Positions 46,503 through 55,208 of a stretch of 64,000 nucleotides of DNA are shown here, one piece after another (within the stretch, counting starts at the first letter, position 1; each line of letters starts with the position of its first letter). This DNA comes from Aeromicrobium phragmitis. Its GTDB lineage: Bacteria > Actinomycetota > Actinomycetes > Propionibacteriales > Nocardioidaceae. The stretch covers positions 248,001 through 312,000 of the forward strand of contig NZ_RDBF01000003.1 of the NCBI RefSeq assembly GCF_003674095.1. Reading direction: 5' to 3'. A program made the translations under genes and the position numbers. The notes under the pieces are model-generated. The model made no database searches. It was not told where the DNA came from and saw nothing but the letters and a program-made list of their open reading frames with translations.

Positions 46503-47456
46503 GTGAGCTCAACTGATCAGACCATCGCCGCCGTCGGGGAGTTCGGCCTCATCGACCGAGTCACCGAAGGGATCGGATCGAGCGAGTACGTGCTGCTCGG
46601 TCCCGGAGACGACGCCGCGCACGTGGCCACCGCCGACGGCACGTTCGTCGTGAGCACCGACATCCTCGTCGAGGGCCGCCACTTCCGTCGCGACTGGTCC
46701 TCGCCCGCCGACATCGGCCACAAGGCCGCCGCGGCCAACCTCTCGGACATCAACGCGATGGGCGGGGTCGCCACGGCGCTCACCATGGCGTTCGCCGCCC
46801 CGGCCGATCTCCCCGAGCAGTGGGCCCTGGAGATGGTCGCCGCGTTCGAGGCCGAGTGCGCCACCGTGGGCGCCCACCTCGTCGGGGGCGACGTCTCCTC
46901 GGCCGATCAGGTCGTCATCTCCGTCACCGCGATCGGCGACGCCGAGCGGCCGGTCACCCGCGCGGGCGCACAGGTGGGCGATGTCGTCGCCTACGCCGGC
47001 ACCCTCGGGTTGTCCGCCGCCGGGTACGCCGCGCTGAGCCGCGGCTTCCGTTCGCCCAAGGTCGCCGTCGACGCGCACCGTCGGCCTGCCCCGCCGTACG
47101 CGGCCGGGCCTGCTGCTGCCGCGTCCGGCGCCACCGCGATGATCGACGTCAGCGACGGTTTCGTCGCCGACCTCGGCCATCTCGCACGGGCCAGCAAGGT
47201 CGGCGTGGACGTTCGCTCCGAGGCGTTCGTGCTGCCGGAGGCGGTCGAGACGCTGGCCAGTGCCCTCGGCGGGCTCGATCCGCTGTCGTTCGTGTTGGGC
47301 GGGGGAGAGGACTTCGCGCTCGTCGCCACCTTCCCGAGCGCCGACGCGCTCCCCGAGGGCTGGACCGTGGTGGGCGAGGTGCGTGAGGGCGCCGGCGAGG
47401 TCACCGTCGACGGTGCGCCCTACGCCGGCAATCCCGGTCACCGCCACTTCGCCTGA
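46503..47456 (+). CDS. thiL: Thiamine-monophosphate kinase
   Basis: Phosphorylates thiamine phosphate to thiamine diphosphate. The PurM/AIR-synthase fold is clear from LLGPGDDAAHV, STDILVEGRHFRRDW and ANLSDINAMGG. The C-terminal GGGEDFALVATFP matches ThiL. I chose GTG 46503 (317 residues); ATG 46494 would add three residues and sit in the -10. It converges on the DUF2505 gene across a 424-nt repeat-rich gap. Confidence 0.94.
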   Translation: MSSTDQTIAAVGEFGLIDRVTEGIGSSEYVLLGPGDDAAHVATADGTFVVSTDILVEGRHFRRDWSSPADIGHKAAAANLSDINAMGGVATALTMAFAAPADLPEQWALEMVAAFEAECATVGAHLVGGDVSSADQVVISVTAIGDAERPVTRAGAQVGDVVAYAGTLGLSAAGYAALSRGFRSPKVAVDAHRRPAPPYAAGPAAAASGATAMIDVSDGFVADLGHLARASKVGVDVRSEAFVLPEAVETLASALGGLDPLSFVLGGGEDFALVATFPSADALPEGWTVVGEVREGAGEVTVDGAPYAGNPGHRHFA

Positions 47457-47463
47457 CTGGGCT

Positions 47464-47490
47464 TAGGTGGTCGAGTAGCGACCGCCCTTC
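47464..47490. repeat. Partial copy of intergenic repeat family A
   Basis: TAGGTGGTCGAGTAG (47464-47478) matches the start of the 46-bp units at 47545 and 47726, then diverges. Confidence 0.6.
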
Positions 47491-47544
47491 GGTACACCGC
47501 CTCGTTTCTCGGCGGCACTCAGGAACCGGAACGAGGGCAACCTG

Positions 47545-47590
47545 TAGGTGGTCGAGTAGGCCCGAGGGACGAGGGCCGTATCGAGACCAC
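47545..47590. repeat. Family A repeat, copy 1 of a 46-bp near-identical pair
   Basis: Differs from 47726-47771 at one base. GTGGTC and GACCAC at its ends, with inner GGCCC/GGGCC, give it hairpin potential. Confidence 0.75.
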
Positions 47591-47701
47591 ACGACAACGG
47601 CGGCGGCTCCGCGTCTGTCCCGGCGAGGGGACGAACGCGAAGCCACCGCCGTTGTGCAGTGACCGGGCGCGTGGGTCAGAGCTTGGTGGTGCCGTACGCG
47701 A
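47589..47701. repeat. 113-bp duplication, copy 1 (gene-end remnant plus terminator)
   Basis: It matches 47793-47905 at 112 of 113 bases. Its right end repeats the last codons of the DUF2505 gene (AYGTTKL and stop, minus strand), without the rest of the gene. The hairpin inside is 47595-47613 with 47636-47654. Confidence 0.9.
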
Positions 47702-47792
47702 GCTTTTCGGCTAGCCCCTCGGCCTTAGGTGGTCGAGTAGGCCCGAGGAACGAGGGCCGTATCGAGACCACGAGCCGCGACGGACCAAGAAA
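47702..47792. other. Spacer between the two 113-bp copies
   Basis: It contains a short unique segment and the second family A repeat (47726-47771). No gene is seen. Confidence 0.6.
47726..47771. repeat. Family A repeat, copy 2
   Basis: 46 bp, one mismatch to 47545-47590. A shorter relative sits at 22446-22488. Confidence 0.75.
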
Positions 47793-47905
47793 ACACGACA
47801 ACGGCGGCGGCTCCGCGTCTGTCCCGGCGAGGGGACGAACGCGAAGCCACCGCCGTTGCGCAGTGACCGGGCGCGTGGGTCAGAGCTTGGTGGTGCCGTA
47901 CGCGA
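47793..47905. repeat. 113-bp duplication, copy 2 (true end of the DUF2505 gene)
   Basis: It covers the terminator and the final codons of the DUF2505 gene. It is 112/113 identical to copy 1, 204 bp away. Confidence 0.9.
47799..47858 (-). terminator. Terminator of the pspA-DUF2505 operon
   Basis: A 19-bp stem (47799-47817 with 47840-47858, two G-T pairs) starts 21 nt past the DUF2505 stop on the minus strand. A duplicate lies at 47595-47654. Confidence 0.75.
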
Positions 47906-48362
47906 CGTCGGCGTCGAGTGCCGCCTTGATCGCCTTGGCGACCTCGGGTTCGATCTTGCGGCCGATGATCGGCAGCGCGACCTTCACGTCGCCGTCGACG
48001 ATGAACTCCGTCGCCTCGAGGCCGCCGGTGAGGGTGGCCGTGCCCTTCATCTGCGCGGGCTGCCCGACGATCTCCACCTTCACGTCGGCGGCGCGGTTGC
48101 CCGAGGCGTCGGCCGCCCCCCAGTTCTCGGTCTGGACGACCTTGACGGTGTCACCGGTGATCTTCTTGACGAACTCGGGCATCTGCGCGGGCATCGTGCG
48201 CTTGATGGTGACCACGTGGCCGTCGCCGTCGGACTCGACGCTGACGTCGTAGTCGAGAGAGCCCTGCTGCTCGCAGGCCTCGGACCGGAACGCCTTGTCG
48301 GTGATCAGCGCGTAGACGGCGTCGATCCCGGCGGGGTAGGAGTAGCTCTGCTGGATCTTCAC
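47880..48362 (-). CDS. DUF2505 family protein (SRPBCC-like)
   Basis: 160-residue protein with a START/SRPBCC-like pattern: SYSYPAGIDAVYALITDKAF, repeated beta strands (VEIVGQPAQMKGTATLTGGL) and a C-terminal helix (EPEVAKAIKAAL). This matches DUF2505, a conserved actinobacterial family probably binding a hydrophobic ligand. The start is GTG 48362, overlapping the pspA stop by 4 nt. Its 3' end and terminator are duplicated downstream. The antisense-style extension upstream through pspA is a shadow frame. Confidence 0.88.
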   Translation of the reverse strand: MKIQQSYSYPAGIDAVYALITDKAFRSEACEQQGSLDYDVSVESDGDGHVVTIKRTMPAQMPEFVKKITGDTVKVVQTENWGAADASGNRAADVKVEIVGQPAQMKGTATLTGGLEATEFIVDGDVKVALPIIGRKIEPEVAKAIKAALDADVAYGTTKL

Positions 48363-49135
48363 GCGGGGTTCTCCGTCTCCTCGCGCTGCTGGGCCTCGAG
48401 CGACTGCTGGTTGCCGCCGGCGCCGAGCTGCTTGAGCTCGGCCAGTCGTGCCTCGACCTCGAGCTGCGTGCTGTCGAGCTCGAGCTCCTCGAACTGCGCG
48501 TCGATGCTGGAGGCGTTGAGCTCGGCCTGACCGGCGACCTGCGCCTCGACTCGGCGGATCTTCTCCTCGAATCGCGAGATCTCGCTGGTCGGGTCGAGGA
48601 TGTCGATCGACTTGACCGCCGACTGCACACGGGCCTGCGCCTCGGCGGTCTTCTGCCGCGCGACGAGCTGGTCTCGCTTGACGTTCAGCTCGCCGAGCTT
48701 GCTGCGCATCTGCACCAGGCCGGTCTTGAGCTTCTCGACGACCTCGTTCTGCGACTCGATCATCGGCGCGGCCTGCTTGGCCTCGTTCTCGTGCTGGATC
48801 TGCTTGCCCAGCGCGACCTTGGCGAGGTTGTCGAAGCGCGCGGCCTCGGCGGTCTGCCCCTGCGCACGCAGCGCGTCGGCCTTCTGCGAGGCGGCGAGCG
48901 CCTTGTTGCCCCACTCGCGGGCGTCGCGGACGTCCTCGGCGTGGTCGGCCTCGGCGAGGCGGAGGTTGCCGATGGTCTCGGCCACGGCCTTCTCGGCCTC
49001 GGCGATCGAGTTGGTGTAATCGCGGATCATCTGGTCGAGCATCTTCTCGGGATCCTCGGCCTTGTCCAACAACGCGTTGATGTTGGCACGGGTCAGCTGG
49101 GCGACGCGCCCGAGAATGGACTGCTTCTGCGCCAT
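48359..49135 (-). CDS. pspA: PspA/IM30 family phage-shock protein
   Basis: ESCRT-III-like membrane-maintenance protein. The 258 residues are almost wholly alpha-helical and coiled-coil (ILGRVAQLTRANINALLDKA; DPEKMLDQMIRDYTNSIAEA), the PspA N-terminal signature. It protects the inner membrane under stress. GAAGGAG precedes ATG 49135. It is coupled to the DUF2505 gene. The C-terminal tail is Gln/Glu-rich and probably disordered. Confidence 0.93.
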   Translation of the reverse strand: MAQKQSILGRVAQLTRANINALLDKAEDPEKMLDQMIRDYTNSIAEAEKAVAETIGNLRLAEADHAEDVRDAREWGNKALAASQKADALRAQGQTAEAARFDNLAKVALGKQIQHENEAKQAAPMIESQNEVVEKLKTGLVQMRSKLGELNVKRDQLVARQKTAEAQARVQSAVKSIDILDPTSEISRFEEKIRRVEAQVAGQAELNASSIDAQFEELELDSTQLEVEARLAELKQLGAGGNQQSLEAQQREETENPA

Positions 49136-49207
49136 CGGTCACTCCTTCGTGTCGACGTTAGAACGAACCTACCGGGTCGACGTGACGGACGTAATGCGCT
49201 GCGACCC

Positions 49208-49843
49208 TCAGGCGTAGCGGCGTGCGGCGTCGCCGGCGAGTTTGTCGGCGGCCTCGTTGAGCGGGTGATTGTTGTGGCCCTTGATCCACTCCCACGTGGT
49301 GGCGACGCCGGCGGCCTTGCGCTCGGCGACGAGGGAGTCGAGTTCCTTCATGAGTTCGACGTTGGCGACGGGCTTGCCGGCGGCGGTCTTCCAGTTCTTG
49401 CGCTTCCAACCGGGGATCCACTTGGTGACCGAGTTGAGCACGTACTGCGAGTCGAGCTGGATGTGCAGGTCGTTGTTCGGGTGCGCCTGCAGCGCGTTGA
49501 TGAGGGCGAGCAGCTCACCGATGTTGTTGGTCCCGGACACCAGGCCGCCGTGGTCGGAGCGGCCGTCGCTGGCGACCCAGGCCCAGCCGGTCGGGCCGTC
49601 GGGGTTGGACAGGCACGAACCGTCGCACGCGATGGTGAGCGTCCCCTCGACCATGGAGGCCGCGACCTGCGGGCTGGCCGGCGGCGCGAGTACGGCTTCC
49701 ACCTCGCCCACGAGCGCGGCGGCTTCCCGTGCCGTGAGGTGTCGACGCCCGGCGTCGATCGCGTCGAGCGTGACCGACTGGAACCGTGAAATGAGTTCGT
49801 CGCGCTGGTCGGTGCTGAGGTTCACGGGTATCCGTTCTTCCAA
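49208..49843 (-). CDS. rnhA: Ribonuclease HI with N-terminal extension
   Basis: Cleaves RNA in RNA-DNA hybrids. The DEDD residues are in ACDGSCLSNP, NNIGELLALINAL, QLDSQYVLNSV and NEAADKLAGDAAR, with the flexible-loop His in GHNNHPLNE. An N-terminal extension of about 65 residues has an unassigned helical pattern. The start is TTG 49843, supported by CACGAT 6 nt upstream; a later GTG (49825) would trim six residues. Monocistronic; it marks the left edge of conserved core genes before the accessory region. Confidence 0.93.
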   Translation of the reverse strand: MEERIPVNLSTDQRDELISRFQSVTLDAIDAGRRHLTAREAAALVGEVEAVLAPPASPQVAASMVEGTLTIACDGSCLSNPDGPTGWAWVASDGRSDHGGLVSGTNNIGELLALINALQAHPNNDLHIQLDSQYVLNSVTKWIPGWKRKNWKTAAGKPVANVELMKELDSLVAERKAAGVATTWEWIKGHNNHPLNEAADKLAGDAARRYA

Positions 49844-49922
49844 TGGGTGATCGTGTGTCGGCGTTGTCCTGGTCGATCCTCTTATGCGCGCCCGCGCGAC
49901 GGGTAGGCGGGTATCGCGGTCT

Positions 49923-50610
49923 TCATCCGGCGCTGAAAAGCACTGTTGCGCATGATCCGCCGAAATCGGCCTTACCGATGAGCGACGACCGCCGCGATAG
50001 GCCGGGCTCCGAGGCGCACCGTTACCTCGAACCCTCGGATGGTTGTCTCGTAGCCCTCAAGGACCTCGGTTCCCTGGGCGCGCGTGTCCTTATCGAGTTC
50101 GGCATAAACGATCAGTCCGTCGTGGTCGGGGTTCGGCCCTGCTCCCCACACCGTGGCGTCGCCCACCTTTGTGCCGGAGAGTTGGTGCGCAATCTCAACG
50201 AACTCCTGCCTCGAGTGCTTCGCACGTTGGATCGTCACTCGCTCGTCGAGGGCCTGGATGTCGCCGATGTCGGCTCGGTCGGCGTAAGGGGAGACGAGGA
50301 CGTAAACCGTGTCCGTGGCGCGATCGTAGTTCACGGAGTTGACGATTTCGCCACCCCATCTCGCACTGATCTTTTCGGTGAGCGTGAGGACGTCGTCGGG
50401 GATCCTGTTGCCGTTCTCGGACGCCAGGGAACCGAGCGCGTCGTCCTCGAGGTCGTCGAGTAGTTCGGCTGCAAGGAGACCATTGTGGCTCTCCGGTGTC
50501 GAGTCACCGGACGCAGGTGCATCCTCGTGCGCGCTGGCAGTAGCCGCGAATGGAATCGTGAAGACGAGTAGCGCCGCGTATGACGCCGCCTTGGTACCTG
50601 TCACCCGCAT
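49923..50610 (-). pseudogene. Probably truncated paralog of the secreted serine protease (pro-region only)
   Basis: The intact part (49972-50610, 212 residues) has a signal peptide (MRVTGTKAASYAALLVFTIP..ATASA) and a pro-domain. It aligns closely with residues 1-213 of the protease at 57337-58668: shared IPDDVLTLTE, IQALDERV, HQLSGTKVG, DHDGLIVYAE and PIAAV..HR. It stops just where the protease domain starts. After the stop a +1 frame reads ADFGGSCATVLFSAG, recalling the start of a protease domain, so a frameshift and deletion are inferred. The start is set by upstream similarity to the paralog (TCTGATT). It could still make a secreted pro-domain. Confidence 0.6.
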
Positions 50611-50774
50611 ACGCTTGAGTGAATCAGACCGATGCATGGTTTCGCTGTGCTTTTGGTGGAGGGGTTCTTCCACAGCCCGAGATCGAGGGGTTGCGAAAAC
50701 GGACGATATCGTGCAGGACCGCTAGAAATGGCTCGTCTTTCGGGGGGGAAGGCGGTGGGCCGTGGACGTAACAG

Positions 50775-50998
50775 GTGCGTCAGTTGGTGCGCGATCGTCG
50801 GATCGACCCGCGCACCGACGGTCAGGCGGTACGCCGCGCTGCGGCCGACGTGGTGGCTCAACATGAGGCGCGCAGACTCGCCGGCGCGATTCCTTCGCTC
50901 GACGATCCCGACGTGGTGGCGGACAGTTGGTCGCCGATGGCGCCGGCTTCCGGCCGCTGCAGCGGTTCCTCGACGATTCGGCCGCCGAGAATTTCTAA
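50775..50998 (+). pseudogene. Frameshifted N-terminal remnant of a CpaF/TadA-type secretion ATPase
   Basis: Frame 1 reads MRQLVRDRRIDPRTDGQAVR and LAGAIPSLDDPDVVADS. Frame 2, entered by a shift near 50935, reads DGAGFRPLQRFLDDSAAENF and stops at 50998. Joined, this is the start of CpaF/TadA ATPases (family pattern: LVRDRGIDP...GPLQRFLDDPEVEEIWIN). The Walker motifs and the rest of the gene are absent. It indicates a former tad/flp pilus locus here. Assignment rests on remembered family sequence. Confidence 0.65.
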
Positions 50999-51304
50999 AC
51001 GATACGCCAATCTCCTTTTTTGGTGCTTGATCAGGGTGTATCAGGCGGGGCGCTTGGTCTCTGTAGCTACACCCTGTGCGCGCTTTGTCGCGGCGAGGAA
51101 CTCGTCTGAGGCGTTAACCTTGCTCATCGTTGCGCCAATCTCAGGCCGGTCGAGTGCGCGTTGAAGCTCGCGAGCGACCATCACGTTCAACTCATGCTGC
51201 CTCGCCGCTTGCCGGTGCCGATGTCGTGCGTAAACGCCACGCCCTCGGGGTGGAGGAGCGCAACACGGCGCTGGGAGCGCCCGGGGAAGGTCCCGCAGGC
51301 CGCT
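50999..51304. other. Non-coding gap between the cpaF remnant and the restriction gene
   Basis: About 306 nt. A minus-strand frame ends at 51041 (ARELQRALDRPEIGATMSKV..) and looks partly protein-like, but no start or family could be supported. Confidence 0.4.
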
Positions 51305-51310
51305 TAGGGT
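51305..51310 (+). promoter_or_regulatory. -10 box TAGGGT, leaderless-type promoter of the restriction gene
   Basis: TAGGGT ends 6 nt before ATG 51317. Confidence 0.5.
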
Positions 51311-51316
51311 GAAGGC

Positions 51317-53899
51317 ATGGCGAATGGACTGACTCTTGTGTGCCCGGTGCGTGGTCGGCTCAAGGTCACAGGGCGGAGCGCAGACGGTCTCACTCCGTCG
51401 GAGGAGAGGTTCCGGGTAGAGGCCATCAAGTACTTGGTGGATAGGGGCTACCCCAGGGAGAACTTCATCGTTGAACCGGTGATCAAGAAGTTCGGGAACA
51501 ACGGACGGAACAGCTTCCGCGCCGACTTCATCGTGCTCGACACGGATGCTTCCGCCGTGAGCCGTGACGTGGATGATCGCCTTGCGCATGCAGTGCTGTT
51601 GGCTGAGGTGAAGCGGGACAACGCCTCCGCCACGAAGGCGAAGCAGTACCAGGTGCGTCCCTTGCTTGGCTTCGCGCCGAAAGACACCTGCGTCGCTCTA
51701 TACTGGGACAACGTCGAGCAGCGGGTCTTCTGGCAGAGGACAGTTGACGGTGCGCGGGTGACGATGGAAGGCCCGCTTGCGAGCTTGTCGCCGTTCGGTC
51801 ATGCGCCGGGGGTCCGCGCCCTCACCCTGGGCGCGCTCCGCAGCGACGCGAGCCTCAAGGAGATCTTCGATCGGATCGAGGATGTGCTGCACTCGGCTTC
51901 CATCGGCCCTAGTAAGCGGTTCGGTGTCATGCTGCAACTCCTTCTCGCGAAACTTCACGATGAGCACGACCATGTAGTCAACGCCAGCGAGCCGTTGGCC
52001 ATTCAGGACTTCAAAGCGCTTGGCGTATCAGCCGAGCATGCAAGGGGAGCATTCAGCCGTGTGCTCTCCGAAGCGGCCAAGTACTACGAACGCCATCTGC
52101 CCCAGCCAGTACCGAAGACCCTTAACCTTCCCGACGATTCATTCCTCGAAGTGATGTCGATCTTGGCGCCGCACCGTATTACGACGATGAAACACAGCGT
52201 CATCCAAGAGTTCTATATGCACTTTGCAAAGGGGCTTTACAAGTGGGACTTGGCGCAGTATTTCACGCCGCCCGCCCTTACCGAGTTCATTATCGACGTG
52301 ATCAATCCGCAGTGGAACGAAGATGTACGCGATCCCGCGTGCGGCAGTGCGGACTTCCTAACGGCGGCGTTCCGACGTGGACAAAACTACCCCGACTATG
52401 CCAGTCGTGTCTGGGGTGCCGACGTCTCTGAGGAGGCAGTCCAGGTCGCCGTTCTCAACATGGTCCTGAACGGTGACGGGAAGTCCAATATTAAGCGAGA
52501 AGACTCGCTGATGACTATAGGGTCAAACAAGGACAAGTGGGACGTCGTGGTCTGTAATCCGCCGTTTGGCATCCGTATCCTAGAGAGGCGCGTCGAGGTC
52601 CTGAAGAAGTTCGAGCTTGGGCGCGAACAGAACCGCGTCGGCGATGATTGGCGCGCGACGAAGGTTCCCCTTGAGCGCCAGGAAACCGGAATCCTGTTCG
52701 CGGAACTCTGCATCAAGCTCGCGCGGCCCGGTACTGGACGTGTGGCGCTTATTGTTCCAAACGGTTACCTGGGAAATAGGTCACCCAAGTACGTGCAGGC
52801 GAGAAACTGGCTGCTCCGGCATGCAAGGGTTGCGGCGATCATTGCGCTTCCGCGCTTTACCTTCAAGGGTTCCGGAGCCGATGTCTCCGCCTCGGTCGTG
52901 TTCCTGGAGAAGCGTGAAACTCCGCTTGCGCACGTCGCGGACGCTGAGTCATATGAGATCGCAGTGGAAGTGATCGACAAGGTAGGGTGGAACACCGGTG
53001 ACAAGAAGGGGCTTCCGATCTACCGTAGAGACCCCGAGGACGGGACATTCATTCTCGACGAGAACTCGGACCCCGTTCTCGACAGTGATTTCGGCGCCGC
53101 TTTGGCGAGCATTCGAGGTTCGAATGCTGCGGTAGATTTCCCCTGGCTCGCTAAGGGGGTGGGGAATGTAGCCAGCGATAATGAGGGCTGGACGATCAGC
53201 TCGGACATCGTTATCAAAGACCAATACCTCACGCTGGATCCGAAGCGTTACTCTCGGAAGTTCCAGTCCGTACGCTCGGCCATTGAGGCAGTCCCTCACT
53301 TTAGGTTCCGCGACGTTTTCGAGGTCGTTCCAGAGCCTAGGGGCGAGGATGGAAAGCCCCTCAAGGTAGATCCGAGCAAGATCTATCAGTACGTCGAACT
53401 TCAGAACGTGGAGGCTGGTGTTTATCGCGCCGAGCCCGTCAGGGGCTGGGAGCTCCCCGCGCGTGCTAGGCATGAAGCGCAACCGGGCGATTTTTTTGTC
53501 GGCGGTCTTTGGTCCAGCGTGCGCAAGTGGATGATGGTCGGTCGCCACAACACCGATATCCGAGTCACAAACGGTATGCATCGACTCCGCCTGAAGCCGG
53601 AGTGTGAGGATCGCAGGATCGACGTTGTCGCTGCCTTGTGTTCTGAGGCGTATCGGGTGCAGATGCGTGGTCTGTCCCGAGGCAGTGACGGCCTCGCTGA
53701 GATCAACGCCGAAGACTTGCTGGACGTCGTAGCGCCGATTATCGCTGATCTAGAAACGCGGAGGGAGCTGTCGCCGTTTGTTGATCAGCTCATGCAGGGT
53801 CGAACGAGCGTCGAAGCCGCGGTCGGCGCCCTGGCCGCGGCAGACCGGCTTCCCACGCCGTCGATCGCACAGCGCGCGAATCACGTCATGGTGGTGTAG
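51317..53899 (+). CDS. Single-chain restriction-modification protein (nuclease + N6-adenine methylase + specificity)
   Basis: 860 residues. The N-terminal part has a PD-(D/E)XK-like site: SFRAD (Asp 70) and AEVKRD (Glu 97, Lys 99), as in HsdR N-terminal nuclease regions. The centre is HsdM-like: QYFTPPALTEF (about 314), motif I DPACGSADF (339-347) and motif IV NPPF (414-417). The C-terminal third (about 640-860) is a likely DNA-recognition domain resembling HsdS. No helicase motor is present, so it is probably a Type IIG-like enzyme, not classical Type I. Base composition is visibly less GC-rich than neighbours, suggesting transfer. Orphan regulatory methylase is an alternative if the nuclease is dead. 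Confidence 0.82.
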   Translation: MANGLTLVCPVRGRLKVTGRSADGLTPSEERFRVEAIKYLVDRGYPRENFIVEPVIKKFGNNGRNSFRADFIVLDTDASAVSRDVDDRLAHAVLLAEVKRDNASATKAKQYQVRPLLGFAPKDTCVALYWDNVEQRVFWQRTVDGARVTMEGPLASLSPFGHAPGVRALTLGALRSDASLKEIFDRIEDVLHSASIGPSKRFGVMLQLLLAKLHDEHDHVVNASEPLAIQDFKALGVSAEHARGAFSRVLSEAAKYYERHLPQPVPKTLNLPDDSFLEVMSILAPHRITTMKHSVIQEFYMHFAKGLYKWDLAQYFTPPALTEFIIDVINPQWNEDVRDPACGSADFLTAAFRRGQNYPDYASRVWGADVSEEAVQVAVLNMVLNGDGKSNIKREDSLMTIGSNKDKWDVVVCNPPFGIRILERRVEVLKKFELGREQNRVGDDWRATKVPLERQETGILFAELCIKLARPGTGRVALIVPNGYLGNRSPKYVQARNWLLRHARVAAIIALPRFTFKGSGADVSASVVFLEKRETPLAHVADAESYEIAVEVIDKVGWNTGDKKGLPIYRRDPEDGTFILDENSDPVLDSDFGAALASIRGSNAAVDFPWLAKGVGNVASDNEGWTISSDIVIKDQYLTLDPKRYSRKFQSVRSAIEAVPHFRFRDVFEVVPEPRGEDGKPLKVDPSKIYQYVELQNVEAGVYRAEPVRGWELPARARHEAQPGDFFVGGLWSSVRKWMMVGRHNTDIRVTNGMHRLRLKPECEDRRIDVVAALCSEAYRVQMRGLSRGSDGLAEINAEDLLDVVAPIIADLETRRELSPFVDQLMQGRTSVEAAVGALAAADRLPTPSIAQRANHVMVV

Positions 53900-54272
53900 T
53901 GAGCCGGCCGCACCCGCGGCAAGCAGCTGCGCCTACGCTCGGCGTGTGACAGGGAACGGTCTCGCCGGGGCATGCGGCGGTGGCGGACGTCGCATTTCGA
54001 CTGGTTGGTGACTTCACTCAGGTGCAGACGGGCTCGAAGCCCTCGCTCATGCTGGGACACGCCGCCCTCGATCAACAGCTACGCGTCGTTCGTGACCTTA
54101 TCCGCCGCGTGGTCGTCCAGCCCGCTGAGCGGCGAAGCCGCGCGTTTCACTTCGCTCGGGTCAGACAGCCCGAGTGGACGCTCTTACGGCAAGGGGCGGG
54201 TGTCAACGGACACACGTTCCCTTGACGGCGACTAGACCGAATCGTGTCCGTTAGTCATGATCTGATGGAACT
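53900..54272. other. Gap without a supported gene
   Basis: 373 nt. Short frames exist on both strands (for example 53980-54225), but none has a family pattern. AACGGACAC (54205-54213) and GTGTCCGTT (54244-54252) form a perfect inverted repeat near the next gene and may be an operator or terminator. Confidence 0.5.
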
Positions 54273-55208
54273 ATGGACAGACAGGCCGAAGCGCTGCGGC
54301 TCGCTGAAGCGTTGCTAGAAGATATCGAACTCCAGCGCTTGAAAGCCTCGGAGATCGTGCTCAAGGCCAGCAGACTGGCGCGGCTTGTCGGCCATGACGA
54401 CCTACAGGAGTTCCTTTCGCTAGAGCGCGAAGGCTACGCCGTCAGGCAGCCCGCCAAGTGGATCAGCAAAGCCGGCCGATGGGTCAACGACGATCGCGAA
54501 AAGTACATCCCGATCCCGCTCGTTAGAGTTGAAGCGATGCGTGAAGGCGCCCGCCAGGCGATGGAGGCACTGCGAGGCGGCGGTAACTTTTCGGGAGACA
54601 ACGCGTTGATAGCCAGCCGCAATCATGACGAGAGGATCACTTCCAACGCTGACGTCTATGGCCGACTTGACGCCATCTGCGGCCAGGTAGTGGCAACGAC
54701 CTACGACATGGTGGCGGACGTGTACCACGAACTCCTGTTCAGCGAGCTGCAAGCAACGCTGTTTGCCCAAGCCCAGGCCGACGTGGACGGCACGCTCGCA
54801 GAGGCGGGTGGCTCAGCGCTCGACAAGATTGAGAAGGTCTCAGCACGATTGCGCGACGGTGATCCCGAATCGGTGAGCCAGGCGCTGACGACCTGTCGAC
54901 GCCTCATCGACGCGGTGGCGGACCATGTGTTTCCGGCTGTCGCCGAGTCCTACGAGGCTGGCGGGCACTCGCTTGAGGTCGGGCAGCAGCAGGTCCTCAA
55001 TCGGTTGCAGGCGCACGTGCACTCGACGGGTGCCTCGCATGGACGACGTGACCGCATCCGCAGGGCTTTGAAGGACCTGTATTCACGCTGCTCGGCGGGC
55101 ACACATTCCGAGGTTTCCGTTCAGGAGGCCCGCTTCGTGTTCCTTCAGACTTACGTGCTGTTGGGTGAAGTGCTCACGTTGGCAGGTGACGCACGAGAGA
55201 ACGAGTAG
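54273..55208 (+). CDS. AbiTii-domain abortive-infection-like protein
   Basis: 311 residues. The N-terminal 60 (RLAEALLEDIELQRLKASEI and LARLVGHDDLQEFLSLEREG) match the AbiTii domain I know from abortive-infection/defence proteins. The C-terminal half is helical (ALTTCRRLIDAVADHVFPAV; DLYSRCSAGTHSEVSVQEAR), with a layout like HEPN-type or RNA-binding Abi C-termini. No signal or membrane span. TCTGAT lies 6 nt before the ATG as a weak -10. It sits between the restriction gene and a HEPN-motif gene, so a phage-defence role is inferred. Confidence 0.7.
   Translation: MDRQAEALRLAEALLEDIELQRLKASEIVLKASRLARLVGHDDLQEFLSLEREGYAVRQPAKWISKAGRWVNDDREKYIPIPLVRVEAMREGARQAMEALRGGGNFSGDNALIASRNHDERITSNADVYGRLDAICGQVVATTYDMVADVYHELLFSELQATLFAQAQADVDGTLAEAGGSALDKIEKVSARLRDGDPESVSQALTTCRRLIDAVADHVFPAVAESYEAGGHSLEVGQQQVLNRLQAHVHSTGASHGRRDRIRRALKDLYSRCSAGTHSEVSVQEARFVFLQTYVLLGEVLTLAGDARENE

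Noticed and set aside
47464-47905. CRISPR array
   Set aside because: Only two to three repeat units of unequal spacing, and one repeat contains a gene end. No cas genes are in the window.
48363-49142. Minus-strand frame joining the DUF2505 gene to sequence across pspA
   Set aside because: That part overlaps the pspA frame and is an Arg/Gly-rich shadow. The GTG at 48362 with the 4-nt overlap is the better start.
51041-51589. Minus-strand frame of 182 codons before and over the restriction gene
   Set aside because: Most of it opposes the methylase gene. The C-terminal 50 residues look partly protein-like, but no family or start could be supported.
53980-54225. 81-codon frame between the restriction and AbiTii genes
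   Set aside because: No family pattern or ribosome binding site, and overlapping frames on the other strand are equally open.
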